Assembly: GCA_013373205.1 (NCBI GenBank)
Contig: JABXIG010000003.1
Span: forward strand, 905,853 to 969,852
DNA: 64,000 nt
Reading direction: 5' to 3'
From: Methylocystaceae bacterium
Lineage (GTDB): Bacteria > Pseudomonadota > Alphaproteobacteria > Rhodospirillales > Terasakiellaceae
Shown: positions 49,481-61,698 of the stretch, in pieces
Layout of the letters: each line of letters starts with the position of its first letter
How positions within the stretch are numbered: the first letter of the stretch is position 1
Position numbers and translations under genes: made by a program
Notes under the pieces: generated by a model
The model's input: only the letters and a program-made list of their open reading frames with translations
Told to the model about the DNA's origin: nothing
Databases searched by the model: none

Positions 49481-50254
49481 TTACTTTGCGAAAAACACAT
49501 CGCCAGCAGTGATTACCTGCTGTCCTTGCGTGGTCTGTAGGACAAGCGCCCCGTCCGGGTCAAGGGTTTCAAAGGTGCCTATTAGTTTTTTATCACTTAG
49601 ATTGACAATAATTTCTTCCCCTAAACCTTTGGCACGGTCCAGCCAAGCATCACGAACGGCTTGGAAACCCAACGTTTCCCAACGTTCAAACCAAAGTTGG
49701 AAATGACGAAGTAATATTTCAAGCATCTCTGCTGGGTTTAAAGCTTTATTTCTGTATGCGTTGATATATCCACTTGGATAAGGGGTTTCTGCCGGGGAAT
49801 GGTTTAAATTTATACCGATTCCAATGATTAGCCAATCCAGTTGGCTTTGTCCTTTTTGTGCCTGTGATTCCAAAAGAATACCGGAAACTTTATAGCTATC
49901 TACCAAGACATCATTGGGCCATTTGCATTGAACGTTACAATCAAACCCCCTAACGGCTTCTGCGATTGCGTCATGAATGGCTAAAGCAGCGACAAAACTG
50001 CTTTTGGCTGCTTCTTGAATGGAAACCTGTGGCTTTTGCAGGATAGAACAAAAAAGATTGCCCTTTTCACTTACCCAGGTGCGCCCACGCCGTCCCCTGC
50101 CCTTTGTTTGTTCCAAGGCACAGATGACCGTGTTGGCAGTTGCCCCATCCATAGCGCGGCGACGCAATTCATCATTGGTACTGTCTAGTGACTCAAAAGC
50201 CGCCAGCTGAAAAGCTGGCGGCATTTTGATGTCAAATATGTCTGACGTCTTCAT
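49481..50254 (-). CDS. birA: Biotin-[acetyl-CoA-carboxylase] ligase, without DNA-binding domain
   Basis: A 257-residue group I biotin protein ligase. The biotin loop is GRGRRGRTW near residue 52, followed by KWPNDVL and IGIGINLNHS, and a small C-terminal domain. The winged helix present in E. coli BirA is missing, so it cannot act as the biotin repressor. Its start shares the last base of the nuoN stop. The link to nuo is a conserved neighbourhood and not a pathway. Confidence 0.94.
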   Translation of the reverse strand: MKTSDIFDIKMPPAFQLAAFESLDSTNDELRRRAMDGATANTVICALEQTKGRGRRGRTWVSEKGNLFCSILQKPQVSIQEAAKSSFVAALAIHDAIAEAVRGFDCNVQCKWPNDVLVDSYKVSGILLESQAQKGQSQLDWLIIGIGINLNHSPAETPYPSGYINAYRNKALNPAEMLEILLRHFQLWFERWETLGFQAVRDAWLDRAKGLGEEIIVNLSDKKLIGTFETLDPDGALVLQTTQGQQVITAGDVFFAK

Positions 50255-51747
50255 TATCCAGCAAACAGGCCTGCAGCAGCTGCGGCTGCACTGTCTGTGA
50301 TAAAGCCAGGATAGATAAAGAAGGCCAGAATAACGATAGCTGCAGCCGCAACCACCATTGATATTTCTGTGCCGACTTGGCGATCCAGATCTTCTTCTGC
50401 ATCATCAAAATACATAATCTTGATCAGACGGATATAATAGAAACACCCAACAACAGAGGACAGCACACCGATGACGGCAAGGCTAACAAGACCTGCTTCA
50501 AGTGCGGATTGGAAGACATACAGTTTACCAAAGAAGCCAGCTAATGGTGGGATACCAGCCATGGAGAACATGAAGATCGCCAGTGCAGCCGCCATCATCG
50601 GGTTGGATTTGGACAAACCTGCCAGATCATTAATATTTTCAACATTATCGCCCCCGCGTTTCATGGCAAGGATGCAACCAAATGTGCCTAACGTCATGAT
50701 AATGTAGATGCTCAGATAGACCAGCATACTTTCAATACCGTTTTGCTGCGTTTCTGCACCACTGGCAACAGCACCGCCAACAGCCAGACCGATCAGCATG
50801 TAGCCAACGTTACCGATGGATGAATACGCCATCAGACGTTTGATGTTGGTTTGCGCAACAGCGGCAAAAGCACCAAGTGCCATAGACGCAATCGAGATAA
50901 AGATCACGATTTGCTGCCATTGTGCAGCCAGATCACCAAAGGCTCCCATCATCACAAAGACGAACAGGGAAAGTGCCGCCACTTTCGGTGCAGACGCAAA
51001 GAAAGCTGTGACTGGTGTTGGTGCTCCTTCGTAAACATCGGGTGTCCACATATGGAAAGGGACGGCAGAGACTTTAAACGCCAAACCGACCATGACAAAG
51101 ACGATACCGAAGATCAAGCCAACGCTCGGGCCATGAACGCTATCTTGTTCATGTGCAAACATTTCCGCCATGACTTCGAAGTTTGTTGTTCCGGCAAAGC
51201 CATAAACCAGACTTGAACCGTAAAGCAACATACCAGACGCCAGTGCCCCAAGAACAAAATATTTCAGACCAGATTCAGTTGAGCGCAGATCATTACGCAT
51301 GATGGAGGCCATCACATATAAAGATAGAGATTGCAATTCAAGCCCCATGTAAAGGGCGATCAGATCGTTGGCTGAAACCATCATCATCATACCCAGTGTC
51401 GCCAAGACAGCGAGGATTGGGTATTCAAAGCGGGTGACGTTGGCATTTTCAAAGAAATCGCGTGACATTAACAAAGTTAACGCACTTGCGGCGAGGATCA
51501 GAACTTTGGCAAAAGCCGGAAACGCCCCTGTGATAAACAGGCCGTTAAACGTTGTTCCTGCTGTCGTGCTGAAGGCTGTTACCAACAACAAAGCCAAAAC
51601 CATGGCACCCGTTGCAAGGTAAGAGACTGTACGTGTGACCTTTTTGGCCTCTCCCTTCATAAAGACACCGACCATTAACAGCGCCATAGCAACGCAGGCC
51701 ATGAAAATTTCCGGCAATGCCGGGGTGAGATTTGGAAGCCCACTCAT
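50254..51747 (-). CDS. nuoN: NADH-quinone oxidoreductase subunit N
   Basis: A 497-residue antiporter-like membrane subunit of complex I with about 14 membrane helices. Key charged residues of the proton channel are visible, for example GLELQSLSLYV (the helix-5 glutamate) and a lysine in ALAFKVSAVPFHMWTPDVYEGAP-like sequence (VGLAFKVSAVPFH). It is the last nuo gene. Confidence 0.97.
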   Translation of the reverse strand: MSGLPNLTPALPEIFMACVAMALLMVGVFMKGEAKKVTRTVSYLATGAMVLALLLVTAFSTTAGTTFNGLFITGAFPAFAKVLILAASALTLLMSRDFFENANVTRFEYPILAVLATLGMMMMVSANDLIALYMGLELQSLSLYVMASIMRNDLRSTESGLKYFVLGALASGMLLYGSSLVYGFAGTTNFEVMAEMFAHEQDSVHGPSVGLIFGIVFVMVGLAFKVSAVPFHMWTPDVYEGAPTPVTAFFASAPKVAALSLFVFVMMGAFGDLAAQWQQIVIFISIASMALGAFAAVAQTNIKRLMAYSSIGNVGYMLIGLAVGGAVASGAETQQNGIESMLVYLSIYIIMTLGTFGCILAMKRGGDNVENINDLAGLSKSNPMMAAALAIFMFSMAGIPPLAGFFGKLYVFQSALEAGLVSLAVIGVLSSVVGCFYYIRLIKIMYFDDAEEDLDRQVGTEISMVVAAAAIVILAFFIYPGFITDSAAAAAAGLFAG

Positions 51748-51759
51748 GGATGCCTACTC

Positions 51760-53274
51760 CTATTGCACGGCTACTTGGGCGCCTGCAGCGTCCAAAGCAG
51801 CTTGGTAGTTGTTGACGAGATTTTCGACCGATGCATGCATCACATCAAGGAACGGTTGCGGGTAAACCCCGGCATAAAGCGTCAAGATGATTAGCGGTGC
51901 GAAAACCAGGACTTCACGTTTGTTCATATCCAGAATGGATTTCAGCTTCTCTTTGGTCAAAGACCCAAAGATGATGCGACGATAGAGGTAAAGCGAATAA
52001 GCAGCCCCTAAAATTGCGCCTGTTGCAGCTAATGCGGCAACCCATTGATCCACTTGGAACACACCGACGAGAACCAGAACCTCGCCGACAAAACCGGACG
52101 TGCCCGGCAAACCGACAGAGGCCATCATAAACAGCATGAAAATGACGGCATATTTCGGCATACGGTCGACAAGACCACCGTAAGCTGCGATTTCGCGGGT
52201 GTGGATACGATCATAGATGACACCGACAATGAGGAAGAGTGCGGCAGATACAATACCATGGCTGAGCATGGTAAAGATCGAGCCTTCGATCCCCTGAATT
52301 GTACCGGTAAAGGCACCGATGGTCACAAACCCCATATGCGCGATGGATGAATAAGCAATCAGCTTTTTCATATCATCTTGAACAAGGGCAACCAATGAGG
52401 TGTAGATCACAGCAACGATCGATAAGGTGTAGATCAGTGGTGTGAAATCAGCACTGGCAAGTGGCATCATCGGGATGGAGAAACGCAAGAAGCCGTAGCC
52501 CCCCATTTTCAACAATACGCCCGCAAGGATGACAGAACCTGCTGTTGGTGCTTGTACGTGCGCATCCGGCAACCATGTGTGGACGGGCCACATCGGTACT
52601 TTCACAGCAAAGGAAGCAAAGAAAGCAAGCCAGATCCAAGTTTGCATTTGCGCAGGGAACGTGTGGTTCATCAAGGTCGGGATATCGAAAGAATTTGCAT
52701 CCCAATACATCGCCAGCATCGCAACCAGCATCAAAACGGAACCTAACAATGTGTAGAGGAACAGTTTGAATGCAGCGTAGATGCGGTTTTGTCCACCCCA
52801 AACACCGATGATGATAAACATCGGGATCAACACGCCTTCGAAGAAGATGTAGAACAACATCATATCGAGGGCGCAGAACATACCGATCATCATTGTCTCA
52901 AGAATGAGGAAGGAGATCATATATTCTTTGGCGCGTTTGGTGACCGCTTCCCATGCCGAGAGCACACAAATAGGTGTCAGCAAAGTCGAAAGCAGGACAA
53001 ACAGCATGGAGATCCCGTCGATACCCATGTGATAATTCACACCAATTGACGGTAACCATTCTGTTTTTTCAACAAACTGGAAATCAGATGTCGAAGCATC
53101 AAACCCGAACCACAGGAACAGGGAGAGGAAAAAGGTAAAACCGGATGTTAACAAGGCAATGTTTTTTGCCTGTTTGCTATCATCTTTCACGTCGCTTCGA
53201 ACCAATAACAGGATCAAAGCTACGCCTACGAGAGGCAGAAAGGTGATAACACTGAGAAGAGGAATATTACTCAT
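51760..53274 (-). CDS. nuoM: NADH-quinone oxidoreductase subunit M
   Basis: A 504-residue proton-pumping subunit with 14 membrane helices. It has [16 protein letters not shown] near the N-terminus, [22 protein letters not shown] near residue 223, and [12 protein letters not shown] near residue 312. It lies between nuoL and nuoN with short gaps (7 and 12 bases). Confidence 0.97.
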   Translation of the reverse strand: MSNIPLLSVITFLPLVGVALILLLVRSDVKDDSKQAKNIALLTSGFTFFLSLFLWFGFDASTSDFQFVEKTEWLPSIGVNYHMGIDGISMLFVLLSTLLTPICVLSAWEAVTKRAKEYMISFLILETMMIGMFCALDMMLFYIFFEGVLIPMFIIIGVWGGQNRIYAAFKLFLYTLLGSVLMLVAMLAMYWDANSFDIPTLMNHTFPAQMQTWIWLAFFASFAVKVPMWPVHTWLPDAHVQAPTAGSVILAGVLLKMGGYGFLRFSIPMMPLASADFTPLIYTLSIVAVIYTSLVALVQDDMKKLIAYSSIAHMGFVTIGAFTGTIQGIEGSIFTMLSHGIVSAALFLIVGVIYDRIHTREIAAYGGLVDRMPKYAVIFMLFMMASVGLPGTSGFVGEVLVLVGVFQVDQWVAALAATGAILGAAYSLYLYRRIIFGSLTKEKLKSILDMNKREVLVFAPLIILTLYAGVYPQPFLDVMHASVENLVNNYQAALDAAGAQVAVQ

Positions 53275-53281
53275 CTTACTT

Positions 53282-55240
53282 TCAGCCCTTCGTAAAGAGA
53301 TACCAGGTTACAAGGATGGCGGCCCCTACCAGCATGACAAATGCATAGTGATAGAGATAACCGGTTTGAAGACGTGATGCTTTGCCGGCAACAGCCTTAG
53401 TCGCGCGGGCAAACCCGTTTGGACCAACACCATCGATCAGTTCTTCATCGCCTGCTTTCCATAAACCACGACCAATATAGAAGGCGGGTTTTACGAACAA
53501 GACGTCATAAAGTTCATCCCAGTACCATTTGTTGAGCAGGAATTTGTACAAGCCGTTGAATGTGCTTGCCAGCTTGCCCGGAATGGAGGGGGCAAACATG
53601 TAAAGCAGATAGGCCAGTGCAATCCCGGCAATGGTCACCACAAGCGGTGCAGCAATGACCCAACCTGGTACATGGTGTGCATTTTCAAGTGCAGAGTGGT
53701 TTTCCAGAATTAGAATTGCATTATTCCAGAACTCTGTTGCATTGTGGCCGACAAAGTTTTCATATCCGAGATAACCGGCAAAGATCGCCCCGATGGCCAA
53801 TACCAGTAGCGGTACTGTCATAATGGGTGGGCTTTCATGAACATGGGCCATGACAGTGTCATTGGCACGTGGTTTTCCGTGGAACGTCATGATAATCAGA
53901 CGCCATGAATAAAAGGCCGTCATGAAGGCAGCAGCGATCCCCATCCAGAAGGCAAAATTACCAACGGTAGTATGGGCACCATAGGCGGCTTCAAGCACGA
54001 TATCTTTGGAGAAATAACCTGCGAAGGGTGGCAGACCAACAAGGGCCCAGCTACCAATCCACATCAAGATGTAGGTCAGTTTAATCTTGCTCCAGATACC
54101 CCCCATGTTACGCATGTCTTGTTCATCAGACATGGCGTGAATGACGGAACCAGCACCCAAGAACAATAACGCCTTAAAAAAGCCGTGGGTCATCAGGTGG
54201 AAGACGCCTGCTGAATAAGCAGATACGCCACAAGCAAAGAACATATAACCAAGCTGTGAACAGGTGGAATAAGCAATCACGCGTTTGATATCGTTTTGAA
54301 CACAACCAATTGTCGCGGCAAAGAAAGCCGTAGATGCGCCCACAATGGTTACGACAGCCAAGGCCGTTTCAGAATATTCAAACATCGGTGACAGACGTGC
54401 GACCATGAAGACACCTGCTGTTACCATGGTTGCGGCGTGGATCAAGGCAGACACAGGTGTCGGACCTTCCATCGCATCAGGTAGCCAGGTGTGTAAACCA
54501 AGCTGTGCAGATTTACCCATGGCACCAACAAACAACAGCAAGCAGATGATCGTCATGGCGTGGACTTCAGCACCAAAGAGATTGATCATCGTATCGGCTT
54601 GGCCAGGGACAGCAGCAAATATCGTGTCGAAATCAGCCGTGCCGAACAACAGGAAGGTTGCAAAGATACCAAGCGAGAAACCAAAGTCACCAACACGGTT
54701 TACTAAGAAAGCTTTAATCGCGGCCGCATTTGCAGAAGGTTTGTGATACCAGAAACCGATCAACAAGTAAGATGCAAGGCCAACACCCTCCCAACCGAAG
54801 AACAGTTGCAGCAGGTTGTCGGCTGTAACCAGCATCAACATGCAGAATGTAAAGAGGCTGAGATAGGCCATAAAGCGTGGGATTTGTGGATCATGTGACA
54901 TATAGCCACATGCATATACATGCACCATGGAGGAAACCCCGGTGACCACGATCATCATCACAGCTGTCAGCGTATCAAAACGCAACGCCCAAGAGACATC
55001 AAACGTGCCAGACTGGATCCATGTAAAGAGGTGAACGGTCACAGCGCCGCCGTTAAGCCCGACATCGAAGAAGATTTTAATCGTTAAGGCAGCAGAGATT
55101 AAAAGCCCGGCGCAGGTCACAATTTGTGCCAGACGGTCGTTACTTTTACGTTTTTTCTCATCTTCCGGCGTAAAGAGCGCAAGGGTCCCTGCGATCAAAA
55201 AGCCGACGAGAGGCAGGAAAATAGCAATTGTATATAACAT
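53282..55240 (-). CDS. nuoL: NADH-quinone oxidoreductase subunit L
   Basis: A 652-residue distal proton-pumping subunit. It has the antiporter core, with [24 protein letters not shown] near residue 245, followed by the long lateral helix that ties the membrane arm together and a last membrane anchor at residues 628-648. Length and order are normal. Confidence 0.97.
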   Translation of the reverse strand: MLYTIAIFLPLVGFLIAGTLALFTPEDEKKRKSNDRLAQIVTCAGLLISAALTIKIFFDVGLNGGAVTVHLFTWIQSGTFDVSWALRFDTLTAVMMIVVTGVSSMVHVYACGYMSHDPQIPRFMAYLSLFTFCMLMLVTADNLLQLFFGWEGVGLASYLLIGFWYHKPSANAAAIKAFLVNRVGDFGFSLGIFATFLLFGTADFDTIFAAVPGQADTMINLFGAEVHAMTIICLLLFVGAMGKSAQLGLHTWLPDAMEGPTPVSALIHAATMVTAGVFMVARLSPMFEYSETALAVVTIVGASTAFFAATIGCVQNDIKRVIAYSTCSQLGYMFFACGVSAYSAGVFHLMTHGFFKALLFLGAGSVIHAMSDEQDMRNMGGIWSKIKLTYILMWIGSWALVGLPPFAGYFSKDIVLEAAYGAHTTVGNFAFWMGIAAAFMTAFYSWRLIIMTFHGKPRANDTVMAHVHESPPIMTVPLLVLAIGAIFAGYLGYENFVGHNATEFWNNAILILENHSALENAHHVPGWVIAAPLVVTIAGIALAYLLYMFAPSIPGKLASTFNGLYKFLLNKWYWDELYDVLFVKPAFYIGRGLWKAGDEELIDGVGPNGFARATKAVAGKASRLQTGYLYHYAFVMLVGAAILVTWYLFTKG

Positions 55241-55250
55241 AACTTAGCCC

Positions 55251-55562
55251 CTACCCTTTCATCGCGTTGATATCTTCGACCGCGATAGAACCACGGTTAC
55301 GGAAGAAGATGACAAGGATCGCAAGACCGATAGCTGCTTCAGCCGCTGCAACAGTCAGAACGAAGATCGAGAAGATTTGACCAACCAGATCCCCTAAATG
55401 TGTAGAGAATGTAACAAGGTTGATGTTCACCGCCAGCAGGATCAATTCCACAGACATGAGAATAACGATCACGTTTTTCCGGTTAAGGAAAATACCGAGA
55501 ATTCCCAAAGTGAAAAGGATAGCTGCAACGCTGAGATAATGTGCAAGACCAATTTCAAACAT
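55251..55562 (-). CDS. nuoK: NADH-quinone oxidoreductase subunit K
   Basis: A 103-residue subunit with three membrane helices. The conserved glutamates that conduct protons are in [11 protein letters not shown] (near residue 38) and [11 protein letters not shown] (near residue 74). It overlaps nuoJ by one base. Confidence 0.97.
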   Translation of the reverse strand: MFEIGLAHYLSVAAILFTLGILGIFLNRKNVIVILMSVELILLAVNINLVTFSTHLGDLVGQIFSIFVLTVAAAEAAIGLAILVIFFRNRGSIAVEDINAMKG

Positions 55563-56176
55563 TACACACCCTTTCCGCTTTCAACTTTTTTGAACTCGGC
55601 AACTTCTTGAACGTCCACGTTGATCTGGTCACGAATGACCTGACGACGTACACCTGCACGTTGGCGGTGTGTCAGAACAATTGCCCCGATCATCCCAACC
55701 AGAAGCACAAGGCCAGCTGCCTGGAACAAGTAAATATAGTCCGTATAAAGAATAGCCCCGAGTGCATGCGTATTGGTCATGGTTTCAATGGCTGGTATGG
55801 GCGCGGCCCCTGCTTTTGCAGCTTCCGGCGCGAAGTGCCAGCCCCCCATCACAACAGCCAATTCCGCCAACAGGATAATCCCGACAGAGGCACCCAGTGG
55901 CATATATTGCAAGAAGCCTTGGCGTAGCTCTACAAAGTTGATGTCCAGCATCATAACAACGAAGAGGAACAAGACCGTGACAGCGCCGCAGTAAACGACA
56001 ACCAGCAACATTGCCAGGAATTCAGCGCCCATCAGGACAAAGAGCCCTGCGGTGTTGAAAAAAGCAAGAACGAGGAACAAGACCGAGTGAACCGGGTTTT
56101 TGGCGGTGATAACCATCACCGCACTTGCCACGGTCACTGCAGCAAATAGATAGAAAGCCAATGCTTGTACTATCAT
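55562..56176 (-). CDS. nuoJ: NADH-quinone oxidoreductase subunit J
   Basis: A 204-residue subunit with five membrane helices; [16 protein letters not shown] near residue 62 is the flexible pi-bulge helix. The hydrophilic tail (about residues 165-204) is cytoplasmic. AGGGGG precedes the ATG. The 77-base gap to nuoI is the longest in the operon and holds a small coupled reading frame. Confidence 0.96.
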   Translation of the reverse strand: MIVQALAFYLFAAVTVASAVMVITAKNPVHSVLFLVLAFFNTAGLFVLMGAEFLAMLLVVVYCGAVTVLFLFVVMMLDINFVELRQGFLQYMPLGASVGIILLAELAVVMGGWHFAPEAAKAGAAPIPAIETMTNTHALGAILYTDYIYLFQAAGLVLLVGMIGAIVLTHRQRAGVRRQVIRDQINVDVQEVAEFKKVESGKGV

Positions 56177-56229
56177 GCGACCCCCTGGCCGAAATATCGG
56201 CTATTCAGGATGTTAAAAGACATTTTCAT
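56173..56229 (-). CDS. Candidate 18-codon leader peptide overlapping the nuoJ start
   Basis: In the nuoI-nuoJ gap, an ATG at 56229 (second ATG at 56223) opens an 18-residue frame, beginning MKMSFNI and ending FGQGVA. Its TGA overlaps the nuoJ ATG (ATGA). A GGGGAAAG four bases before the ATG could serve as ribosome-binding site. The frame spans a five-bp hairpin (56188-56201, stem GCCGA/TCGGC) that lies just before the nuoJ Shine-Dalgarno sequence. Translation through it would open that hairpin. Whether it is made is unknown, and an 18-codon frame can arise by chance. Confidence 0.35.
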   Translation of the reverse strand: MKMSFNILNSRYFGQGVA

Positions 56230-56253
56230 AATTCTTTCCCCTACCCCCATAAA

Positions 56254-56742
56254 TCAGCGATACGGCGCATCAAGATTGATGCGGGCAGCGAGTTCAGTTT
56301 CCCAACGCGCACCGTTCGCCAAAAGCTTATCTTTATCGTACATAAGCTCTTCGCGGGTTTCGGTGGCAAATTCGAAGTTCGGACCTTCCACAATCGCATC
56401 AACAGGACAGGCTTCTTCACAGAAACCGCAGTAGATACATTTGGTCATGTCGATATCATAACGCGTGGTGCGGCGTGAACCGTCACTGCGGGGTTCGACT
56501 TCGATGGTGATGGCTTGTGCCGGGCAAATTGCTTCACACAATTTACAGGCAATGCAGCGTTCTTCCCCGTTTGGATAGCGGCGCAGGGCATGTTCTCCAC
56601 GAAAACGTGGAGACAGCGGGCCTTTTTCAAACGGATAGTTCAGCGTCACTTTCTGCTTGAACATATAGCGAAACGTAATCCACAGACCTTCAAGCAGTTC
56701 TTTGAGGATAAACGCGCGGGCTGTTTTTGTAACAAGACTCAT
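56254..56742 (-). CDS. nuoI: NADH-quinone oxidoreductase subunit I
   Basis: A 162-residue iron-sulfur subunit that carries clusters N6a and N6b between the peripheral arm and the quinone site. Two 4Fe-4S motifs are visible: [14 protein letters not shown] (near residue 62) and [16 protein letters not shown] (near residue 102). It is 12 bases after nuoH. Confidence 0.97.
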   Translation of the reverse strand: MSLVTKTARAFILKELLEGLWITFRYMFKQKVTLNYPFEKGPLSPRFRGEHALRRYPNGEERCIACKLCEAICPAQAITIEVEPRSDGSRRTTRYDIDMTKCIYCGFCEEACPVDAIVEGPNFEFATETREELMYDKDKLLANGARWETELAARINLDAPYR

Positions 56743-56754
56743 ATCACGTTCTCC

Positions 56755-57768
56755 TTATTGAATACCGGGGGCGAAACCGCCGTAAACGGCAACACCCGAC
56801 GCAATGATAACACCAGCCAGAGACAGTGGCAGGAAGACTTTCCAGCCCAGACGCATTAACTGGTCATAGCGATAACGCGGATATGCCGCACGCAACCAGA
56901 TAAAGACGAAGAGCAGGAAGCAAATCTTCAAAATCAGCCAAACCGGACCGGGAATGAAGGAAAGCGCATCAAACGGGGGTAACCATCCACCCATGAACAG
57001 AACTGCCGTGAAAGCAGACATCATAATCATGTTGGCATATTCACCCAGGAAGAACAGCGCAAACGCCATCCCACCATATTCTACGTTATAACCACCGACC
57101 AATTCGGCTTCTGCTTCTGGCAGGTCAAACGGGTGTCGGTTCGTTTCTGCAACACATGAGATAAAGAACATTACAGCAAACGGGAACAGCGGTGTGAACA
57201 TGAACCAGACGTCTTCTTGTGCGCGTACAATGTCGTTTAGGTTCAAAGAGCCTGTAAAGACCAGCACGGTAATGATGATAAAGCCCATAGAGACTTCATA
57301 AGACACCATTTGCGCCGCAGAACGAAGCGAGCCCAAGAAAGCGTATTTTGAGTTTGACGCCCAACCAGCCATCAAGATGCCGTAGACACCCAGACCTGAG
57401 GCCGCAAACAGATACAAAACCCCGACATTGATATCTGACAAAACCAGTGTGTCGCTGAACGGAATAACCGCCCAGGCCACCAGTGCCAGAATAAGGGTCA
57501 ACATGGGTGCAATGATAAAAACGCCCCTGCTTGCCCCTGTTGGAATGATAAGTTCCTTAAGGAACAGCTTTAAACCATCGGCCATAGGTTGCAACAGCCC
57601 CCACAGCCCAACAACGTTGGGACCGCGACGCAGGTGCATGGAGCCGATAACTTTACGCTCTGCCAGTGTCAGATATGCAACAGAAAGCATAACTGGCAAT
57701 ACGATGGCTACGATCTTAATGACAGTCCAGATCGTGGGCCAGAGATAGCCTTCCCAGAACTCAGCCAT
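56755..57768 (-). CDS. nuoH: NADH-quinone oxidoreductase subunit H
   Basis: A 337-residue membrane subunit that forms the quinone chamber with NuoB and NuoD. It has eight membrane helices, and conserved blocks are [15 protein letters not shown] near residue 43, [24 protein letters not shown] near residue 206, and [13 protein letters not shown] near residue 295. It overlaps nuoG by eight bases. Confidence 0.97.
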   Translation of the reverse strand: MAEFWEGYLWPTIWTVIKIVAIVLPVMLSVAYLTLAERKVIGSMHLRRGPNVVGLWGLLQPMADGLKLFLKELIIPTGASRGVFIIAPMLTLILALVAWAVIPFSDTLVLSDINVGVLYLFAASGLGVYGILMAGWASNSKYAFLGSLRSAAQMVSYEVSMGFIIITVLVFTGSLNLNDIVRAQEDVWFMFTPLFPFAVMFFISCVAETNRHPFDLPEAEAELVGGYNVEYGGMAFALFFLGEYANMIMMSAFTAVLFMGGWLPPFDALSFIPGPVWLILKICFLLFVFIWLRAAYPRYRYDQLMRLGWKVFLPLSLAGVIIASGVAVYGGFAPGIQ

Positions 57769-59809
57769 TGGTCCCCGTCCTTTGCTGTGGGTTAATCAGA
57801 GCCTCGGTACATTCTGCCATTGTTTTAGAAACACGGCTGACCGGGTCTGTCATGTAATAATTCGAAATTGGTGATGTGATTGCAGTCGCATCCAGATCAC
57901 CTTTGACACCAAAATCATCCCAAGATGCTTTTTGAATATCATCCGGGTTGGCAAATGTCGGGCTGACTTCTGCCAATTGGGCACGGAGTTGCTCAAGGGA
58001 GTCAAACGGCAATGTTTTACCAATGACTTCAGAAAGCGCACGCAGGATAGTCCAATCTTCTTTGGCTTCACCCGGTGCAAATACAGCTTTCGAACCATAT
58101 TGCATGCGCCCTTCGGTGTTGACGTAAATCCCGTCTTTTTCCGTATAGGCTGCCCCAGGCAAGATGACATCGGCACATTGTGCCCCGGCATCACCGTTGT
58201 GGCCTTGATAGATTACAAAGGAATTTGCCAGTTTAGAGGTGTCAATTTCATCAGCACCCAGCAGGTAAACCACATCAGCTTTGCCTTCAGTGATTGCTGC
58301 GGTATCCATAGCGCAGTCACCTGGAACAAAGCCAAGCTCCAGACCACCGACACGGGCCGCAGCGGTATGTAAAACGTTAAAGCCGTTCCATTCCCCACTG
58401 ATAAGACCGTATTTGTCTGCGATTTGTTTGGCAACTTGCAGAATGGCTGCCCCGTCTTTGCGCGTCAGGGCACCTTGACCCAAAATCAACATCGGCTTTT
58501 CAGCAGATTTGAGAACTTCGGCAAAAGGATGTGCACCGCCTGCGATACTCGCTAGAACATCAGCTGTTTCACCCAGATGTTCACACCCAAATGTCAGATC
58601 AAAATTTTCACCAACCATTGCCGCTTTAAAGCCGCCATGTGTGTAGCGTTTACGAAGGCGGGCGTTGATGATCGGCGCTTCCCAACGGGTGTTGGAACCG
58701 ATGATCAAACAGGCATCTGCTTCGTCAATACCTTCGATTGTGGTATTAAACAGGTAGCTTGCACGAACGCTAGGGTCGTATTGTGCCCCATCTTGACGGC
58801 AATCGATGTTTGCGGAACCTAGGCTTTCAGCCAGCAATTTCAAAGCAAACATGCTTTCAACATCCACCATGTCCCCTGCAAGAGCAGCAAACTTGGAACC
58901 ATCCAGACCATTCAGTTTATTTGCGATGGCTTTAAAAGCGTCTTCCCAAGTTGCGGGTTTCAGCTTGCCGTCAACGCGCACATAAGGACGATCCAGACGT
59001 TGTGTTTTTAAACCATCAATGGCATAGCGACCTTTGTCCGCCAGCCATTCTTCGTTTACTTCTTCGTTTAGACGCGGCAGGACACGTAAAACTTCGTTTG
59101 AACGGCTATCCAAGCGAATGTTGGTGCCAACGGCATCAAAGACGTCAATGCTTTCTGTTTTCTTTAATTCCCATGGACGGGCTGTGTAGCTGTAAGGTTT
59201 GCTGGTCAAGGCCCCAACCGGGCAAAGATCCACAAGGTTTCCTGCCAGTTCCGTTTGGACAGCGCTTTGAACGTAAGTGCCAATTTCCGTGTGATCACCG
59301 CGGAAGGTACCGCAAAGATCAGACGTCCCGGCAACTTCTTCAGTGAAGCGCACACAACGGGTACAGTGGATGCAACGGGTCATAAACGGGCGAATGATGG
59401 GACCGAAGTCTTTATCTTTCACGGCACGTTTTTCTTCCGTGTAACGACCTTTGTCCCCGCCATAAGCCATGGCTTGGTCTTGAAGGTCACATTCCCCGCC
59501 TTGGTCACAGATCGGACAATCCAGTGGGTGGTTGATCAGAAGAAGTTCCATCACGTTTTCACGGGCTTTACGAACTTTTTCATTATCCGTATGGATGACC
59601 ATCCCTTCCCCAACCGGCATAGCGCAGGAGGCGATAAGTTTAGGCGCGCGTTCCATTTCAACAAGGCACATACGACAGTTACCTGCAATGGACAGACGCT
59701 CATGGTAACAGAAACGCGGAATTTCGATCCCGGCTAATTCACAGGCTTGCAGCACTGTGAGGCCGTTTTCGACTTCGATCTCGTTACCGTTAATTGTCAG
59801 CTTGGGCAT
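57761..59809 (-). CDS. nuoG: NADH-quinone oxidoreductase subunit G
   Basis: A 682-residue large iron-sulfur subunit. An N-terminal 2Fe-2S ferredoxin domain ([15 protein letters not shown] near residue 34) is followed by a His/Cys cluster ([18 protein letters not shown] near residue 94), a 4Fe-4S pair ([10 protein letters not shown] near residue 146), and a molybdopterin-oxidoreductase-like domain without its cofactor. The shorter alphaproteobacterial/mitochondrial form is seen, lacking the extra N7 cluster region of E. coli. Confidence 0.97.
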   Translation of the reverse strand: MPKLTINGNEIEVENGLTVLQACELAGIEIPRFCYHERLSIAGNCRMCLVEMERAPKLIASCAMPVGEGMVIHTDNEKVRKARENVMELLLINHPLDCPICDQGGECDLQDQAMAYGGDKGRYTEEKRAVKDKDFGPIIRPFMTRCIHCTRCVRFTEEVAGTSDLCGTFRGDHTEIGTYVQSAVQTELAGNLVDLCPVGALTSKPYSYTARPWELKKTESIDVFDAVGTNIRLDSRSNEVLRVLPRLNEEVNEEWLADKGRYAIDGLKTQRLDRPYVRVDGKLKPATWEDAFKAIANKLNGLDGSKFAALAGDMVDVESMFALKLLAESLGSANIDCRQDGAQYDPSVRASYLFNTTIEGIDEADACLIIGSNTRWEAPIINARLRKRYTHGGFKAAMVGENFDLTFGCEHLGETADVLASIAGGAHPFAEVLKSAEKPMLILGQGALTRKDGAAILQVAKQIADKYGLISGEWNGFNVLHTAAARVGGLELGFVPGDCAMDTAAITEGKADVVYLLGADEIDTSKLANSFVIYQGHNGDAGAQCADVILPGAAYTEKDGIYVNTEGRMQYGSKAVFAPGEAKEDWTILRALSEVIGKTLPFDSLEQLRAQLAEVSPTFANPDDIQKASWDDFGVKGDLDATAITSPISNYYMTDPVSRVSKTMAECTEALINPQQRTGTNG

Positions 59810-59821
59810 TCAATCTCTCTC

Positions 59822-61105
59822 CTAAGCTGCTGCGTTCTTTGCAGCGTGGTAGGCTGCAATACGAGCTTCCATTTCCGGACGGAAATGTTTGATGAGACCC
59901 TGTACAGGCCATGCGGCTGCATCACCAAGCGCACAGATCGTGTGACCTTCGATTTGACGAGTTACCTCTTCAAGAAGATCGATCTCTTCCACGGTTGCGT
60001 TACCGACAACCATGCGCTTCATCATGCGTGACAACCACCCTGTACCTTCGCGGCACGGTGTACATTGACCACAGCTTTCGTGTGTGTAGAAATCAGACAG
60101 ACGCGAAATCGCCTTGATGATGTCTGTATCTTTCTTCATCACGATGACAGCGGCCGTTCCAAGGCCGGAACCATGTTCACGCAGACCATCAAAATCCATG
60201 ATCGCGTTATCACATTGTTCCTTATTCATGACCGGAACGGACGATCCACCGGGGATGACAGCCATCAGATTGTCCCAGCCACCAATAACGCCGCCGCAGT
60301 GTTTTTCCAAAAGGTCACGAAGGGAAATACCCATCGCATCTTCAACAACACAGGGGCGTTCAACGTGACCGGAGATACCATAAAGCTTGGTTCCAGTGTT
60401 GTTTTCACGGCCAATGCTGGCAAACCAGTCACCGCCACGACGCAAGATTTCCGGTGCAACAGCGATAGATTCAACATTGTTTACGGTGGTTGGACAACCA
60501 TACAGACCAGAACCAGCCGGGAAAGGTGGTTTCAAGCGAGGTTGGCCTTTTTTACCTTCCAAACTTTCAATCAATGCGGTTTCTTCGCCACACACGTAAG
60601 CCCCTGCCCCACGGTGGACGTAGAAATCAAAGTCCCAACCGTGAACATTATTTGGGCCAATCAGCTTGGCCTCGTAACATTCATCAATGGCGGCTTGCAA
60701 AGCCTCTGCTTCACGAACAAATTCACCACGAATGTAAAGATAACAGGCATGAGCTTGCATGGCGAAAGAGGCGATAAGAGCCCCTTCGATCAAGGTGTGT
60801 GGATCATTGCGCATGATCTCACGGTCTTTACAGGTACCCGGTTCACCTTCATCGGCGTTAATAACCAGATAGTGCGGACGTTCACCGACTTCTTTGGGCA
60901 TAAAGCTCCATTTGATCCCGGTTGAAAAGCCTGCCCCACCACGCCCACGAAGACCGGACGTCTTCATTTCGTTGATGATCCAATCATTTCCTTTTTCAAG
61001 AATACCTTTTGTGCCATCCCAACAACCGCGAGATTGCGCGCCTTTTAAGGATTTATCCTTCAGGCCATAGATATTCGTGAAAATGCGATCCTTATCAGTA
61101 AGCAT
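59822..61105 (-). CDS. nuoF: NADH-quinone oxidoreductase subunit F
   Basis: A 427-residue subunit that binds NADH and FMN and holds cluster N3. The NADH loop is [16 protein letters not shown] near residue 53, the FMN region is [15 protein letters not shown] near residue 85, and the 4Fe-4S cysteines are in [12 protein letters not shown] near residue 345. It shares one base with the nuoE stop. Confidence 0.97.
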   Translation of the reverse strand: MLTDKDRIFTNIYGLKDKSLKGAQSRGCWDGTKGILEKGNDWIINEMKTSGLRGRGGAGFSTGIKWSFMPKEVGERPHYLVINADEGEPGTCKDREIMRNDPHTLIEGALIASFAMQAHACYLYIRGEFVREAEALQAAIDECYEAKLIGPNNVHGWDFDFYVHRGAGAYVCGEETALIESLEGKKGQPRLKPPFPAGSGLYGCPTTVNNVESIAVAPEILRRGGDWFASIGRENNTGTKLYGISGHVERPCVVEDAMGISLRDLLEKHCGGVIGGWDNLMAVIPGGSSVPVMNKEQCDNAIMDFDGLREHGSGLGTAAVIVMKKDTDIIKAISRLSDFYTHESCGQCTPCREGTGWLSRMMKRMVVGNATVEEIDLLEEVTRQIEGHTICALGDAAAWPVQGLIKHFRPEMEARIAAYHAAKNAAA

Positions 61106-61698
61106 TAGGCATCTCCCGTCAAGCTGGTCAGTTCACCAAGCGGTGCGGCACCTGTACGACCATTTTGCGGACCTGGTGTTGGCTCTTTACCGCTACGCAG
61201 ATCATTAATGATCCGGGTTGCATCCTCAGCCGTGAGGTCTTCATAATAGTCGTCATTGATTTGCATCATCGGTGCGTTCGAACAAGCGCCCAGACATTCC
61301 ACTTCCCACAGGGTAATCAAGCCATCTGTTGATGTCTCGCCTGTATGAATTTCTGCAGCTTCCTGCACTGCCTTGACAATTTCGTCAGACCCGCGCAACC
61401 AGCAGGAAATGTTGGTGCAAACCTGTACGTGATGTTTCCCAACAGGTTCTTTGTTGAACATGGTGTAAAAAGTCGCCACTTCGTAGACACGAACCGGTGC
61501 CATGCCAAGCATGTCTGCAACGACATCCATGGCAGCAACGGGCAGCCAGCCGTATTGGCGTTGGGCCAAATCCAGCAAGGGCATGCAAGCGCTTTGTTGT
61601 TTACCTTCTGGGTACTTGGCAATGTGTTTTTTGGCAAGTTCCAGATTTTCCGGTGTAAACTCGAAACTATCCGGTTGTTGAATATTCATATTGCTCAT
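61105..61698 (-). CDS. nuoE: NADH-quinone oxidoreductase subunit E
   Basis: A 197-residue thioredoxin-like subunit with the 2Fe-2S cluster N1a. Its cysteines are in [12 protein letters not shown] (near residue 92) and [15 protein letters not shown] (near residue 133). It overlaps nuoD by four bases. The C-terminal 35 residues are a low-complexity tail found in many alphaproteobacteria. Confidence 0.97.
   Translation of the reverse strand: MSNMNIQQPDSFEFTPENLELAKKHIAKYPEGKQQSACMPLLDLAQRQYGWLPVAAMDVVADMLGMAPVRVYEVATFYTMFNKEPVGKHHVQVCTNISCWLRGSDEIVKAVQEAAEIHTGETSTDGLITLWEVECLGACSNAPMMQINDDYYEDLTAEDATRIINDLRSGKEPTPGPQNGRTGAAPLGELTSLTGDA

Noticed and set aside
60065..60925. 286-codon open frame antisense to nuoF
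   Set aside because: It is a complementary-strand shadow of nuoF, with a composition rich in Thr, Phe and Asn as expected from reversed codons and no independent ribosome-binding site.
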